DNA of 64,000 bases from the NCBI RefSeq assembly GCF_014202695.1, contig NZ_JACHHH010000008.1, forward strand, positions 78,709 to 142,708. Direction: 5' to 3'. Under the pieces are notes generated by a model. That model was given only the letters and a program-made list of their open reading frames with translations, had not been told where the DNA came from and did not search any database. Positions 1-8,127 of the stretch are shown in pieces. The stretch comes from Oribacterium sinus. GTDB lineage: Bacteria > Bacillota > Clostridia > Lachnospirales > Lachnospiraceae. Positions within the stretch are counted from its first letter, which is position 1. Each line of letters opens with the position of its first letter. The position numbers and the translations under genes are program-made.

Positions 1-2
1 TT

Positions 3-164
3 GCATTATCAAAGGAAACGGAAGACCGTGAGTACAGACCGCTTGAAGCAATTAAAGACAATTATCCAAAATATGTAGTTACTGCTGACTCTATTCTGCA
101 ACAACGTAATGGTATTGAACATATTAACCTCGTTGACTTTATGAGAAATGGAAAGGCTTTTTAA
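3..164 (+). CDS. C-terminal end of a DUF4143-type ATP-binding protein (partial)
   Basis: Only the last 53 residues are inside the window, in frame from base 3 to a TAA at 162-164. They include EYRPLEAIKDNYPKYV, then HINLVDFM near the end. This pattern (reviewing a nuclease-like domain that ends with 'INL-DFL') is typical of the C-terminus of AAA-type ATPases with a DUF4143 domain. A complete member of the same broad family lies at 61677-63002 on the other strand. The N-terminal ATPase part is outside the window. The family call is from memory of the family's tail and is moderately sure; that it is a real gene end is more certain. Confidence 0.6.
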   Translation, partial: ALSKETEDREYRPLEAIKDNYPKYVVTADSILQQRNGIEHINLVDFMRNGKAF

Positions 165-235
165 TTCTATATTATGAAGCATATTCCCAAACGAGAAAAC
201 GCATGCTTTGCTAGTGATACTTACTATGCATAGCA

Positions 236-265
236 CAAAAACCGGAGAAAATCCCCGGCTTTTGT
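236..265 (-). terminator. Rho-independent terminator downstream of malic enzyme
   Basis: A CCGG/CCGG hairpin flanked by CAAAA and TTTTG. On the minus strand the stem is followed by TTTTTG, as expected for termination of the malic enzyme transcript that ends at 355. It may also work in the plus direction for the partial gene ending at 164. Confidence 0.55.
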
Positions 266-354
266 ACTTGCATCATTCATTCGCCCTTATTATTACAAAA
301 AAGTTCTATGTAGCATCTTCATGCAGTACTTCAATGTAATATTTCCATACAGCA

Positions 355-1527
355 CTATAGTCTTGCTACTCCACTTTTCTTTGCGGCTTCCGCTACGGCT
401 TTAGCTACTGCGTCCTTGACTCTTTCATCAAAGGCCGCCGGCAGAATATACTCCGCATTAAGTTCCTGATCGCTCACCAGTTCCGCTATAGCATAGGCTG
501 CGGCAACCTTCATTTCATCATTGATGTCCTTTGCCCGCACATCCAGAGCGCCTCTAAAGATACCCGGAAAGCATAGTACATTATTAATCTGGTTTGGAAA
601 ATCCGACCGCCCTGTAGATACTACCGCAGCTCCTGCCTCCTTCGCATCCTCCGGGAATATTTCCGGAATAGGATTGGCACAGGCAAAGATAATGGGCTTC
701 TCCGCCATGCTCTTCACCATATCCTTATTCAGGGTTCCCGGTGCGGAAACACCGATAAAGACATCCGCATTTTTGATAACATCAGAAAGACTTCCCTTTT
801 CCATGGAGAGATTGGTAACCTCTGCCATTTCCATCTTAATGGGATTTAAGTTCTCTCTTCCCTTATAAATAGCACCTTCCCTATCCGTCATAATCACATG
901 TTTTGCTCCCATGCTTAAGAGCAGTTTGATAATGGCAATGCCTGCCGCTCCTGCTCCGGAGGTCACAATCTTCACTTCTTCGATTTTTTTCCCGGTAAGC
1001 TTTAAGGCATTAATCAGACCTGCCAAAGTGACCACCGCAGTACCATGCTGGTCATCATGGAAAATCGGAATATCACAAATTTCCTTGAGTCTCTTTTCAA
1101 TTTCAAAACATCGGGGTGCGGAAATGTCTTCCAGATTCACTCCCCCAAAGCTTCCGGCAAGGAGGCTCACCGTCTTCACGATTTCTTCCACATCCTTCGT
1201 TCTTACGCAGAGCGGAATGGCATCCACATCTCCAAAGGCCTTAAACAGCACACATTTTCCTTCCATAACCGGCATGCCCGCCTCCGGTCCTATGTCTCCC
1301 AAACCTAAAACTGCAGTTCCGTCCGTTACCACCGCCACCGTATTCCAGCGTCTGGTCAGCTCATAGCTTTTTTCCACATCCTTCTGTATCGCAAGGCAGG
1401 GTTCTGCAACTCCCGGGGTATAAGCAAGGCTTAAAGCCTCTTTGCTATCTACCTTGGCTCTCGGTGTAATTTCCAGCTTTCCCTTTAATTCATAATGCAG
1501 TTTCAATGATTCCTTCGCATAGTCCAT
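355..1527 (-). CDS. NAD(P)-dependent malic enzyme
   Basis: Oxidative decarboxylation of malate to pyruvate in the cytoplasm. At 390 residues it is the short bacterial form without a phosphotransacetylase domain. Visible signatures are YTPGVAEPC near residue 36, the GLGDIGPEAGMPVMEGK segment with the catalytic lysine near residue 90, FHDDQHGTA near residue 156, and a Rossmann-type glycine motif (GAGAAGIA) near residue 190. The start has GGAGGAA a few bases upstream. Fumarase lies directly upstream on the same strand (1719-3083), so the pair could convert fumarate to malate to pyruvate, although 190 bp separate them and co-transcription is only inferred. The cofactor (NAD or NADP) cannot be decided here. 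Confidence 0.93.
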   Translation of the reverse strand: MDYAKESLKLHYELKGKLEITPRAKVDSKEALSLAYTPGVAEPCLAIQKDVEKSYELTRRWNTVAVVTDGTAVLGLGDIGPEAGMPVMEGKCVLFKAFGDVDAIPLCVRTKDVEEIVKTVSLLAGSFGGVNLEDISAPRCFEIEKRLKEICDIPIFHDDQHGTAVVTLAGLINALKLTGKKIEEVKIVTSGAGAAGIAIIKLLLSMGAKHVIMTDREGAIYKGRENLNPIKMEMAEVTNLSMEKGSLSDVIKNADVFIGVSAPGTLNKDMVKSMAEKPIIFACANPIPEIFPEDAKEAGAAVVSTGRSDFPNQINNVLCFPGIFRGALDVRAKDINDEMKVAAAYAIAELVSDQELNAEYILPAAFDERVKDAVAKAVAEAAKKSGVARL

Positions 1528-1573
1528 TTTTTCTTCCTCCGTACTTTATTTCAATTCTATTCTATTTCATTTC

Positions 1574-1631
1574 TGACTTTTATTATTTCCAACTTTTATT
1601 ATTTCTGACTTTTATTATTTCTAACTTCTCT
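1574..1631. repeat. AT-rich tandem repeat between fumC and malic enzyme genes
   Basis: Three near-identical copies of a roughly 17-bp unit (core ACTTTTATTATTTC) in the 191-bp gap 1528-1718. The rest of the gap is T-rich and shows no gene or clear promoter. Function unknown; slippage would make its length variable. Confidence 0.6.
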
Positions 1632-1718
1632 TATTCTACCTTTGGATACTTCTTCCCGGTATCCATCGTTCCTTATAATGTGCCTTTCTTAACTCATTGT
1701 TTCTTATATCATTTCTTC

Positions 1719-3083
1719 TTATATTATTTTTTCCGGTTGAAACACTTCGTCAAACTTCTCTTCTGTCAAGAAACCAAGCTGTAGGCAGGCCTCTTTTAAA
1801 GAGATGTTTTCCTGAAAGGCTTTCTTCGCTGTCTTCGCCGCATTTTCATAGCCGATATAGGGATTTAAGCAGGTTACAAGCATCAGAGAACGATGAAGAT
1901 TTTCCTGCATTTTCTCCTTGTTCGCCATGATGCCAACAACACAGTTCTGATTAAAGGACAGCATGGCATCGGAAAGCAGGCGTACAGACTGCAAAAAATT
2001 GTAGATACACACCGGCATATATACATTTAGCTCAAAATTTCCCTGAGAAGCCGCCATGCCCACTGCTACATCATTGGCCATGACCTGAACGGACACCATG
2101 GTAAGCGCCTCGCACTGGGTGGGATTGACCTTTCCCGGCATAATGGAGCTTCCCGGCTCATTTTCCGGAAGGAAAATTTCTCCAAGACCGCATCTTGGGC
2201 CACTGCCAAGCCAACGGATGTCATTGGCTATTTTCATTAAATTCGCTGCCAAGGCTTTCAAAGCGCCATGGGCAAAAACCAGTTCATCCTTACTGCTAAG
2301 GGAATGGAATTTGTTGTCTGCAGTTTTAAAATCCTTATGTGTTAGTTCCGAAACTGCTTTAGCCACTTCCACATCAAAACCCTTCGGGGCATTCAGTCCC
2401 GTTCCCACTGCAGTTCCCCCAAGAGCCAGCTCACGAAGTCCGGGAAGGCTTAATTTAAGCATCTCCATCGATTTTTCCAGCATATTTTTCCAACCGCTGA
2501 TTTCCTGAGAAAAGCTAATCGGAGTGGCGTCCTGTAAGTGGGTCCGGCCTGTTTTTACAATGCCTTCATTTTCCTGCATAAGTCTTTCAAAGGATTGAAT
2601 GAGGGTGTCAAGACTGGGAAAAAGTCTCTCCTCGATTTCCAAGGCTGCTGCGATATGCATGGCTGTTGGGAAGGTATCGTTGGAGCTTTGGGACATATTG
2701 GCATGGTCGTTTGGATGAAGTAGCTTTTCTCCCGCCACTTCATTTCCCCGATTGGCAATGACTTCGTTCACATTCATGTTGGACTGGGTTCCGCTTCCGG
2801 TCTGCCATACCACAAGAGGAAAATGTTCGTTAAGTTTTCCTCCCAAAATCTCATCGCAGACATCAGAAATCAAAGTCTTTCGTCTTTCATCCAGTTTTCC
2901 AAGTCGGTTATTGGCCATTGCTGCCGCCTTCTTTAAAATGGCAAAGGCACGGATAATCTCAGTAGGCATTTTCTCCGTTCCTATTTTAAAATTCTCAAAG
3001 CTTCTCTGAGTTTGTGCCCCCCAGTATTTCTCCACCGGAACCTGCACTTCCCCCATGGAATCGTGTTCTGTTCTATAGTCCAT
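1719..3083 (-). CDS. fumC: Fumarate hydratase, class II
   Basis: Interconverts fumarate and malate; a soluble, iron-independent homotetramer in this family. At 454 residues it matches the usual FumC length. It has the TGSGTQSNMNVNEVIANR segment near residue 97, TGRTHLQDATP near residue 180, and the superfamily signature GSSIMPGKVNP near residue 313. The GTQSNMN wording and the downstream malic enzyme favour fumarase over aspartase, which belongs to the same superfamily. The ATG follows a GGAGG-like site (GAGGAAAAGAA). Confidence 0.93.
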   Translation of the reverse strand: MDYRTEHDSMGEVQVPVEKYWGAQTQRSFENFKIGTEKMPTEIIRAFAILKKAAAMANNRLGKLDERRKTLISDVCDEILGGKLNEHFPLVVWQTGSGTQSNMNVNEVIANRGNEVAGEKLLHPNDHANMSQSSNDTFPTAMHIAAALEIEERLFPSLDTLIQSFERLMQENEGIVKTGRTHLQDATPISFSQEISGWKNMLEKSMEMLKLSLPGLRELALGGTAVGTGLNAPKGFDVEVAKAVSELTHKDFKTADNKFHSLSSKDELVFAHGALKALAANLMKIANDIRWLGSGPRCGLGEIFLPENEPGSSIMPGKVNPTQCEALTMVSVQVMANDVAVGMAASQGNFELNVYMPVCIYNFLQSVRLLSDAMLSFNQNCVVGIMANKEKMQENLHRSLMLVTCLNPYIGYENAAKTAKKAFQENISLKEACLQLGFLTEEKFDEVFQPEKII

Positions 3084-3252
3084 TTCTTTTCCTCCATACA
3101 GCCTTTACAACAGGAAAATTACTTCGGATAGATTTTATCAAAAAAATGGCTGAGGGAACAGGCTGGATTCTATTGGATTCTTTAATTTCCACCGGAGCAT
3201 TCTTTGGATGTCATTTTATAAAATTCTTCAGATGTCTTTTTGTAAAATATAC

Positions 3253-3280
3253 TTGACATATCAAAAACAAGGTGTATATT
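3253..3280 (+). promoter_or_regulatory. Promoter for the membrane protein/XRE regulator pair
   Basis: TTGACA at 3253-3258, a 16-bp spacer, then TATATT at 3275-3280. Just downstream, GTAAAGTATTTAC (3287-3299) is a near-perfect palindrome that could be the operator of the Cro-like regulator encoded at 3888-4091; that link is inference. The rest of 3084-3363 shows no gene. Confidence 0.6.
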
Positions 3281-3363
3281 GGTTATGTAAAGTATTTACG
3301 ACATTTTGTAATACATATTGCTTTCACCCAAGAGTGAAGGCAAAGAAATGAAAGGAGTTTTCG

Positions 3364-3879
3364 ATGAATTATTTTAACTTAGGAATCGCTGTAGGTTTTT
3401 TTGCCAGTTCCCTCTTAGTTCTATTTCGAAACAGATTGAGTAAGAAACAACAGGATTGCTATGATGAGAGGCAGGTAATCGTCCGCGGGAAGGGCTATCA
3501 ATATGCTTTTTTCACCACCATGGGACTCCTCATGCTGTACGCTGCTTTTGCCGAGCCGATTGAGAAATATTTGGAAGCCGGAATTATTCCCCTTGCCATT
3601 CTTCTTTTCTCGGGACTGATCCTCATGGGATACTGCCTTTTCCATGATGCCTTCTGGGGGCTTAGCAATAAACATAATAAAAGGATTGCCGTTATTGTAT
3701 GGGCTCTGTTCAGTGTACTGAACGTCTTTAACACCGTAGAGAATATCTCTCCCGATAAAATATGGATTGCCGGAAGGCTCAGCAGCCGCTTTATGCTTCC
3801 TCTCCTTCTCAGTATCTTTTTTGCCATTGCCCTGATTCTCATGCTACTGAAGAATCGAATGAAGAATGATGAAGAGTGA
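3364..3879 (+). CDS. Small polytopic membrane protein of unknown function
   Basis: 171 residues with about four or five hydrophobic segments (residues 5-20, 47-65, 73-92, 110-126 and 143-162) and a charged loop after the first, containing a DERQ motif. The start follows GAAAGGAG. It is co-transcribed with the HTH gene that begins 9 bp after its stop. This membrane-protein/HTH pairing is common in Bacillota, where the regulator usually controls its own operon. I do not recognise a substrate or enzymatic role. Confidence 0.75.
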   Translation: MNYFNLGIAVGFFASSLLVLFRNRLSKKQQDCYDERQVIVRGKGYQYAFFTTMGLLMLYAAFAEPIEKYLEAGIIPLAILLFSGLILMGYCLFHDAFWGLSNKHNKRIAVIVWALFSVLNVFNTVENISPDKIWIAGRLSSRFMLPLLLSIFFAIALILMLLKNRMKNDEE

Positions 3880-3887
3880 GGTGGAAA

Positions 3888-4091
3888 ATGAAGAATCTCC
3901 GTTTAAAATCCGCTAGAGCGGGAAAAGATCTGTCCCAGCAGGAGCTGGCCGATCTGGTAGGCGTTAGTAGGCAAACCATCAATGCTATAGAAAAAGGGGA
4001 CTATAACCCTACCATCCGCCTCTGCCTCGCCATTTGTCATGTATTAGGAAAAACATTGGATGAGCTGTTCTGGGAAGAAGCGCCTAATTAA
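3888..4091 (+). CDS. XRE/Cro-type transcriptional regulator
   Basis: A 67-residue protein that is nearly all one helix-turn-helix domain (LSQQELADLVGVSRQTINAIE), ending in the TLDELFW tail seen in short YozG-like regulators. An in-frame ATG at 3876 would overlap the previous stop. The ATG at 3888 is preferred because GAGTGAGGTGG sits just upstream. It probably represses the promoter at 3253, whose downstream flank carries a small palindrome. Confidence 0.85.
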   Translation: MKNLRLKSARAGKDLSQQELADLVGVSRQTINAIEKGDYNPTIRLCLAICHVLGKTLDELFWEEAPN

Positions 4092-4106
4092 CTTCATAAA
4101 AGGCGC

Positions 4107-4460
4107 TCACTTTCCGTCGTTATCTTCGTTCTCTCCACAAAGCTCTTTTAATTCCTCAAAGCTATAGTCCCGATAGACCTTTCCTCGTCCCAGCAAAGAA
4201 TCTGCCGTTTCCGGCAGGGCTTTCAGCAACGTTTCCAGCAGGATTTCTTTCGGCAAAGGAATCAATTCTCCATCCGCATCTTCCGCCTGATGTGCCATAA
4301 AAATAAACTCTCCTCTTTCCCAGTCCATGGCAAAGCTATTCATCACTTCTGTAGCAGGCACTTGCAAGAGACTTTCTTCCTGCGAGATGATATTTTCATA
4401 GAGAAATTCATACAGGGCTTCCTTAGCGATTTTGATTACTCTAACGGTGTTTTCCTTCAT
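4107..4460 (-). CDS. Hypothetical protein, 117 residues
   Basis: A soluble, acidic protein with no recognised domain. It starts with MKENTVRVIKIAKEALYEFLYE and ends in a run of acidic residues. The start has AGGAAAAGGATG-type spacing (GGGAGGAAAAGG upstream). It stands alone, convergent with the XRE gene. Coding character is good, but I cannot suggest a function. Confidence 0.6.
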   Translation of the reverse strand: MKENTVRVIKIAKEALYEFLYENIISQEESLLQVPATEVMNSFAMDWERGEFIFMAHQAEDADGELIPLPKEILLETLLKALPETADSLLGRGKVYRDYSFEELKELCGENEDNDGK

Positions 4461-4484
4461 CCTTTTCCTCCCTAATCTTTATCC

Positions 4485-4573
4485 GAACTTTATCCAAAGA
4501 TAGCTTCCCTAATTCTTTTCTATCCGAGATACCGATAACAAATACTAGCCTGCTCGTAATAAGTTCCCAACGA
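4485..4573 (-). pseudogene. Fragment duplicating parts of the 5335-6153 gene
   Basis: 4485-4520 matches the 3' end of the gene at 5335 (TATCCAAAGAT, CTTCCCTAATTCTTTT). It then jumps directly to a match of an internal part of the same gene (TCCGAGATA, AGCAAATAC-like and CCTGCTCGTAAT, equivalent to about 5512-5562). The roughly 150 bp between these segments in the intact gene are missing, so this is a deleted, non-coding remnant of a second copy. Confidence 0.6.
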
Positions 4574-4706
4574 AGCCAAATACTGTACAAAAAGATAATT
4601 TATTGTATCACGACTTATTCGAAATATAACTATTCCCTTGTCCTTTCTCCTTTTTATGATAAAATAACAATATTATTATGATAAAAAAACAAAAAGGAGA
4701 ACCCCT

Positions 4707-4979
4707 ATGATTAATATCCGTCCGGTTTCCGACTTAAGAAATAAATTTCCAGAAATTGAAGATGTTGTTGTTAATTCCAACGCCCCTGTATTTCTTACAA
4801 AAAATGGTTATGGAACAATGGTTTTAATGAGTCTTGAACAATATTCCGCCTTAACCGATGATACAGAAAAAAAGCTGGATGAAGCAGATTCCCTTGCCGC
4901 AAGCTCTACAACTCGGCTCTCTAAATCTGAAGTTTTTGGTTCTGTAAGGAGAAGGATTAATGAACAAGCCAAAATATAA
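4707..4979 (+). CDS. Phd/YefM-family antitoxin
   Basis: 90 residues beginning INIRPVSDLRNKFPEIE, followed by VFLTKNGYGTMVLMSLEQY, the classic Phd/YefM DNA-binding fold pattern. It is expected to bind DNA and neutralise a RelE/ParE-type toxin encoded directly downstream. It overlaps that toxin's ATG (4960) by 20 bases. The toxin frame is broken, so the antitoxin may now be solitary. AAAAGGAG precedes the start. Two TATGATAAAA direct repeats (around 4654-4685) upstream could be part of its own control region. Confidence 0.85.
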   Translation: MINIRPVSDLRNKFPEIEDVVVNSNAPVFLTKNGYGTMVLMSLEQYSALTDDTEKKLDEADSLAASSTTRLSKSEVFGSVRRRINEQAKI

Positions 4980-5272
4980 CTTAAGCTTTCTTCCAATCTT
5001 CCAAGAAGATTTATACGAAGTAACAGACTATATCAACTCTCAAAAATCCCGGTGCAGCTCACCGCTTGCTTGATGATATTGAGTTCGCAATCAGCAAGCG
5101 ACTGGAAATGCCTCTTTCATTTCCAAAGTATCCATCTTCTAAATTAAGAAAGCAAGTTTACTACAGAATCAATGTAAGAAACTTTTCCATTTTCTATGTA
5201 GTAATAGGTAATACAATGGAAGTGAGAAGATTATTATATGCAAAGAAAAATATTGATGACTTGCTAAGATAA
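4960..5272 (+). pseudogene. RelE/ParE-family toxin, frameshifted
   Basis: The ATG at 4960 opens a frame (NKPKYNLSFLPIFQEDLYEV) that stops after 37 codons. The rest of a toxin continues in another frame (GAAHRLLDDIEFAISKRLEM, then VYYRINVRNFSIFYVV and a C-terminal VRRLLYAKKNIDDLLR). The shift falls in an A5 run near 5042, where removing one A or adding two restores a single frame. RelE/ParE toxins inhibit translation or gyrase. The break could be a true inactivating mutation or a homopolymer sequencing error. Confidence 0.75.
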
Positions 5273-5334
5273 ATTTTGTCTTAGCATTTTTTATATTCAA
5301 TCACAATATTATCTTCGTTTTCCCTTCATTAAGC

Positions 5335-6153
5335 TTATCCAAAGATCACTTCCCTAATTCTTTTTAAACTTTCTTCATTCTCCAAATATTCATGCATAAA
5401 GGGATACATAAAGAAGCTCATGGGGCGAACCTGCGTAGGACTGGCTACATCCCAAAGCTTGCTTTTCGCCCAGCTTTCTACCACTTCCAATACCTTGTCT
5501 TTTTGTCCGAGATATCGATAGCAAATACAGGCCTGCTCGTAATACAGTTCCCCAAGATTTAAGTCCTTGATTCTTTCATAATAGTCCACTGTATCCTCCG
5601 GACTGCCCTTCATAAAAAGTAAATTCAAAAGCTTCATCTTATCAAAGTCTTTTTCGGAATTCAGCTTTCCTTCTGCTATCAATTCCGAAGCTGTTTTCGG
5701 TGCTTTTGGCGGCTGATAATCCTTGCTCCTTGATTCCGGTAAAATATCCTGCTGCATATAGTCCAGGAGAATCTTGCAATAATTGTATCGTTGGCAAGAG
5801 CCCTTAAGGCATTTCTCTTCCTCTGCTTCCATTAAGCGACTTTGTTCTTCCTGAAGAGCTTTACTTACTTCTGCTTCCCGTCCGATTTTCTTTGCCGCAA
5901 AGCACATGGCCATCATATATTCGTTGGCTACATTGGAATAATACCACTCATCCCAAAAGGGCATTAAAAGGAGAGTATGGCTTACCGCTTCTTCATACTT
6001 TCGGTCAAAAAACTCCACCCCAGCCCTTACCGCAAGATTTTGGTGAGGAAATTTCTCTTCAAAGGCATCTAGTTTAGCCAAACTTTCAGCGGAACCATTT
6101 TTAATTTCTTCGCAAATGTCTCTGTACTTCTTAGGTAGTTTTATTGCTTCCAT
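5335..6153 (-). CDS. Hypothetical TPR-like helical protein
   Basis: A soluble, helix-rich protein of about 272 residues with alternating Leu/Ala/Tyr patterns reminiscent of tetratricopeptide repeats (for example YYEQACICYRYLGQKDKVLE near residue 235). The ATG at 6153 is preferred over 6189 because AAGGGAAG lies just upstream. A partial, deleted copy lies at 4485-4573. The SUKH gene next to it (6226-6813, same strand) suggests a small immunity-like cluster. Function unknown. Confidence 0.65.
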   Translation of the reverse strand: MEAIKLPKKYRDICEEIKNGSAESLAKLDAFEEKFPHQNLAVRAGVEFFDRKYEEAVSHTLLLMPFWDEWYYSNVANEYMMAMCFAAKKIGREAEVSKALQEEQSRLMEAEEEKCLKGSCQRYNYCKILLDYMQQDILPESRSKDYQPPKAPKTASELIAEGKLNSEKDFDKMKLLNLLFMKGSPEDTVDYYERIKDLNLGELYYEQACICYRYLGQKDKVLEVVESWAKSKLWDVASPTQVRPMSFFMYPFMHEYLENEESLKRIREVIFG

Positions 6154-6225
6154 AAGCTTCCCTTTCTTGGACAATGCCCCCGTTATCAATACTGCTTCCC
6201 TGTAACATCAAAATCCGGATTCCCC

Positions 6226-6813
6226 TCAGTCTATGGTCAGTAAAATATCATCCACGAACTCCGAAAGTCCTGCTGCGGCATAAATCACCTCATCCGGATC
6301 ATGGATATAGCAAAGAATCTGCCCCTCTTTTCCCTCCTTATCCAGGTCAAAATCCAGCATTAAAAAGCAACTGTCACAATACTCCGCAAAAGGAATCCAT
6401 TGCTTATGAAAAAGATAGGGTTTAATCCTGCTATCCCGCGTTTTCTCTATTTCTTCTTCGGTGAAAAAGTCCGGAAACTCTGTCAGAAGAGCATCTCTGT
6501 TCTGAAAATATTGCTTCGTCCTCTCAATCTGCTTCATACTCATCAGGTTAAATGACATTTCCACACCATGGATTACAGAAGGTAAAATACTAAAATATTG
6601 GCTTCCGTTTTTATAGCTGTAAAGCTCCTTAAAGTCTTTCGGTAGCTTGATGGAAAACTTCTTCTCAAAAGCTTCTATCTCTTTCTGCGAAGCCCCGGGA
6701 ATCTCTTGATACTCCTCCCAATATCCCTCTTCTATCGGATCATCCATGTCCAGTTCCTCAAAATTCTCTACTACGTACTGCTCTATCCGCCTTATCTTCT
6801 GAATAAGATCCAT
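6226..6813 (-). CDS. SMI1/KNR4 (SUKH) family protein
   Basis: About 195 residues with the SUKH pattern: IPGASQKEIEAFEKKFSIKL, then PKDFKELYSYKNGS, and later IPFAEYCDSCFLMLDFD. SUKH proteins often act as immunity proteins against contact-dependent or polymorphic toxins, and some are solitary. No cognate toxin is visible here. The ATG at 6813 has AGGAG at good spacing, better than the upstream in-frame ATG at 6837. Confidence 0.8.
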   Translation of the reverse strand: MDLIQKIRRIEQYVVENFEELDMDDPIEEGYWEEYQEIPGASQKEIEAFEKKFSIKLPKDFKELYSYKNGSQYFSILPSVIHGVEMSFNLMSMKQIERTKQYFQNRDALLTEFPDFFTEEEIEKTRDSRIKPYLFHKQWIPFAEYCDSCFLMLDFDLDKEGKEGQILCYIHDPDEVIYAAAGLSEFVDDILLTID

Positions 6814-6940
6814 TTCTACTCCTGCTTTCTTTATCATGAATATTCGATTTTATCCTAAATATTCAACGCAAAAATACTTCCGCATTTCTTTAAGCGATAG
6901 TAATTATACTATATCTATCCTAAAGAAGCAGGAAGTAATA

Positions 6941-6961
6941 TGTATTGTAATTCACAATACA
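6941..6961. promoter_or_regulatory. Palindromic operator of the RelB/RelE-type operon
   Basis: TGTATTGT-N5-ACAATACA, a perfect 8+8 bp inverted repeat lying about 30 bp before the antitoxin ATG, with AT-rich promoter-like sequence (TATACTATAT) just upstream. Type II antitoxins usually repress their own operon through such a site. Confidence 0.55.
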
Positions 6962-6992
6962 TTACATTACAATTATGTAGAAAGGTGGTGAT

Positions 6993-7292
6993 ATGATGAA
7001 AGATGCAACAGTAAGTGCTCGTGTAGAATGTAATGTTAAAAATGAAGCAGAAGATATTTTGCAAAAACTGGGTGTTCCTGTCTCTGTTGTAATAAATTCC
7101 CTTTATCGACAGATAATATACAATCAGGGTATTCCCTTCTCCCTTACTATTCCCAAGGAACCGAAAACTCTTGACCAACTGTCTGAAGCTGATTTAAATG
7201 CAAAGCTCTCCCACAGCTATGAACAATCACTCCGTAAGGAGGGGCGCCCGTTTGATAAGGTTTTTGATGAAGTAGAAGGGAGTTTAAGATAA
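6993..7292 (+). CDS. RelB/DinJ-family antitoxin
   Basis: 99 residues with an N-terminal ribbon-helix-helix typical of RelB/DinJ (ATVSARVECNVKNEAEDILQ, LGVPVSVVINSLYRQII, then GIPFSLTIP) and a disordered toxin-binding tail. It starts after AAAGGTGGTG. Its stop codon TAA is followed at once by the toxin's ATG, so the two are translationally coupled. It should bind the palindrome at 6941-6961. Confidence 0.88.
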   Translation: MMKDATVSARVECNVKNEAEDILQKLGVPVSVVINSLYRQIIYNQGIPFSLTIPKEPKTLDQLSEADLNAKLSHSYEQSLRKEGRPFDKVFDEVEGSLR

Positions 7293-7622
7293 ATGGACTC
7301 CTTTGAAATCATCATGACTCCCGACGCTACTAAAGATCTTTTAGAACTTAAAGATTATATTTCGGATAATTTACTCGCTCCGGACACTGCCCTGTTTTAT
7401 ATTGAATCCATTCGTAAGAAAATAAATACCTTATCGCAAATGCCGGATCGAGTAAAACCCGTGGAAATAGAACCATGGAAATCTATCGGTATACGAAAAA
7501 TCATGGCAAAAAACTTCTATATCTACTATCGAATTAATCAAAAAGATAAACAAGTCTACATTTTAAACATTCTATATAATCGCAGAGATCAACTAAGGCA
7601 ACTTGCTACTAAGTTCAAATAA
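7293..7622 (+). CDS. RelE/ParE-family toxin
   Basis: 109 residues with the ParE/RelE fold pattern: an N-terminal beta strand, two helices (ATKDLLELKDYISDNLLAP and ALFYIESIRKKINTLSQMP), then IRKIMAKNFYIYYRI and VYILNILYNRRD. Intact, in contrast to the broken toxin at 4960. Located in the cytoplasm, it would inhibit translation (RelE) or gyrase (ParE); sequence alone does not decide. Paired with the antitoxin at 6993. Confidence 0.85.
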   Translation: MDSFEIIMTPDATKDLLELKDYISDNLLAPDTALFYIESIRKKINTLSQMPDRVKPVEIEPWKSIGIRKIMAKNFYIYYRINQKDKQVYILNILYNRRDQLRQLATKFK

Positions 7623-7626
7623 AAAT

Positions 7627-7668
7627 GAATGAACAAGCCAAAATATAACTTAAGCTTTCTCCCGATTT
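7627..7668 (+). pseudogene. Duplicate of the start of the 4960 toxin gene
   Basis: The segment ATGAACAAGCCAAAATATAA and the following TTAAGCTTTC repeat 4960-4995 almost exactly, then diverge. It is a truncated second copy directly after the intact toxin gene. It suggests recombination between the two toxin-antitoxin loci. Confidence 0.6.
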
Positions 7669-7841
7669 TTCCTACCACAAACCAAATGGTCACTATATTA
7701 AAGAACAATGACTTTCTGTTTTGCAATTGAATAGTATAAACAAAATTATCATAAATAAATTTATAATGTGGAAAGCCAACCTGTGAATTATAGGCAAAAA
7801 GGCGAGCTAAGTAAATCAGAATCAATATAAGGAAATTGCTT

Positions 7842-7922
7842 TTATATGTCTTTCCACTGCAATTCTCCACCGTCAGGGCCCAGATTTATAGGAACTCCCT
7901 CTTCCGCAATAAAAAATTCCAT
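7842..7922 (-). pseudogene. Possible 26-codon gene remnant
   Basis: ATG with GGAGGAGAAATT upstream opens a 26-codon frame (MEFFIAEEGVPINLGPDGG...). The strong ribosome binding site suggests the start of a former longer gene or a tiny protein. The remainder of the gap 7669-8127 shows no gene. It has an AT-rich stretch (7966-7990) that repeats 4588-4611 (AAAGATAATTTATT), another sign of local duplication. Confidence 0.3.
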
Positions 7923-8127
7923 AATTTCTCCTCCGGTTCACGACGTAATCGAATCAAAATTCTAGAAAAAGATAATTTATTATATCACGTATAGAACTCT
8001 CCTATGTTATACTTAAAAATCTCTAGAATAATTTATTTTTTACCATTACAATAAAAGTAATGGTAAAAAGAGAAGAATTCTTTATTTAAAGCATTTATGA
8101 TACGAGTGGAAAGAAAGGAGATCAAAA

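Noticed and set aside
7589..7870. 93-codon minus-strand frame after the toxin gene
   Set aside because: Overlaps the end of the toxin gene, no ribosome binding site, AT-rich low complexity.
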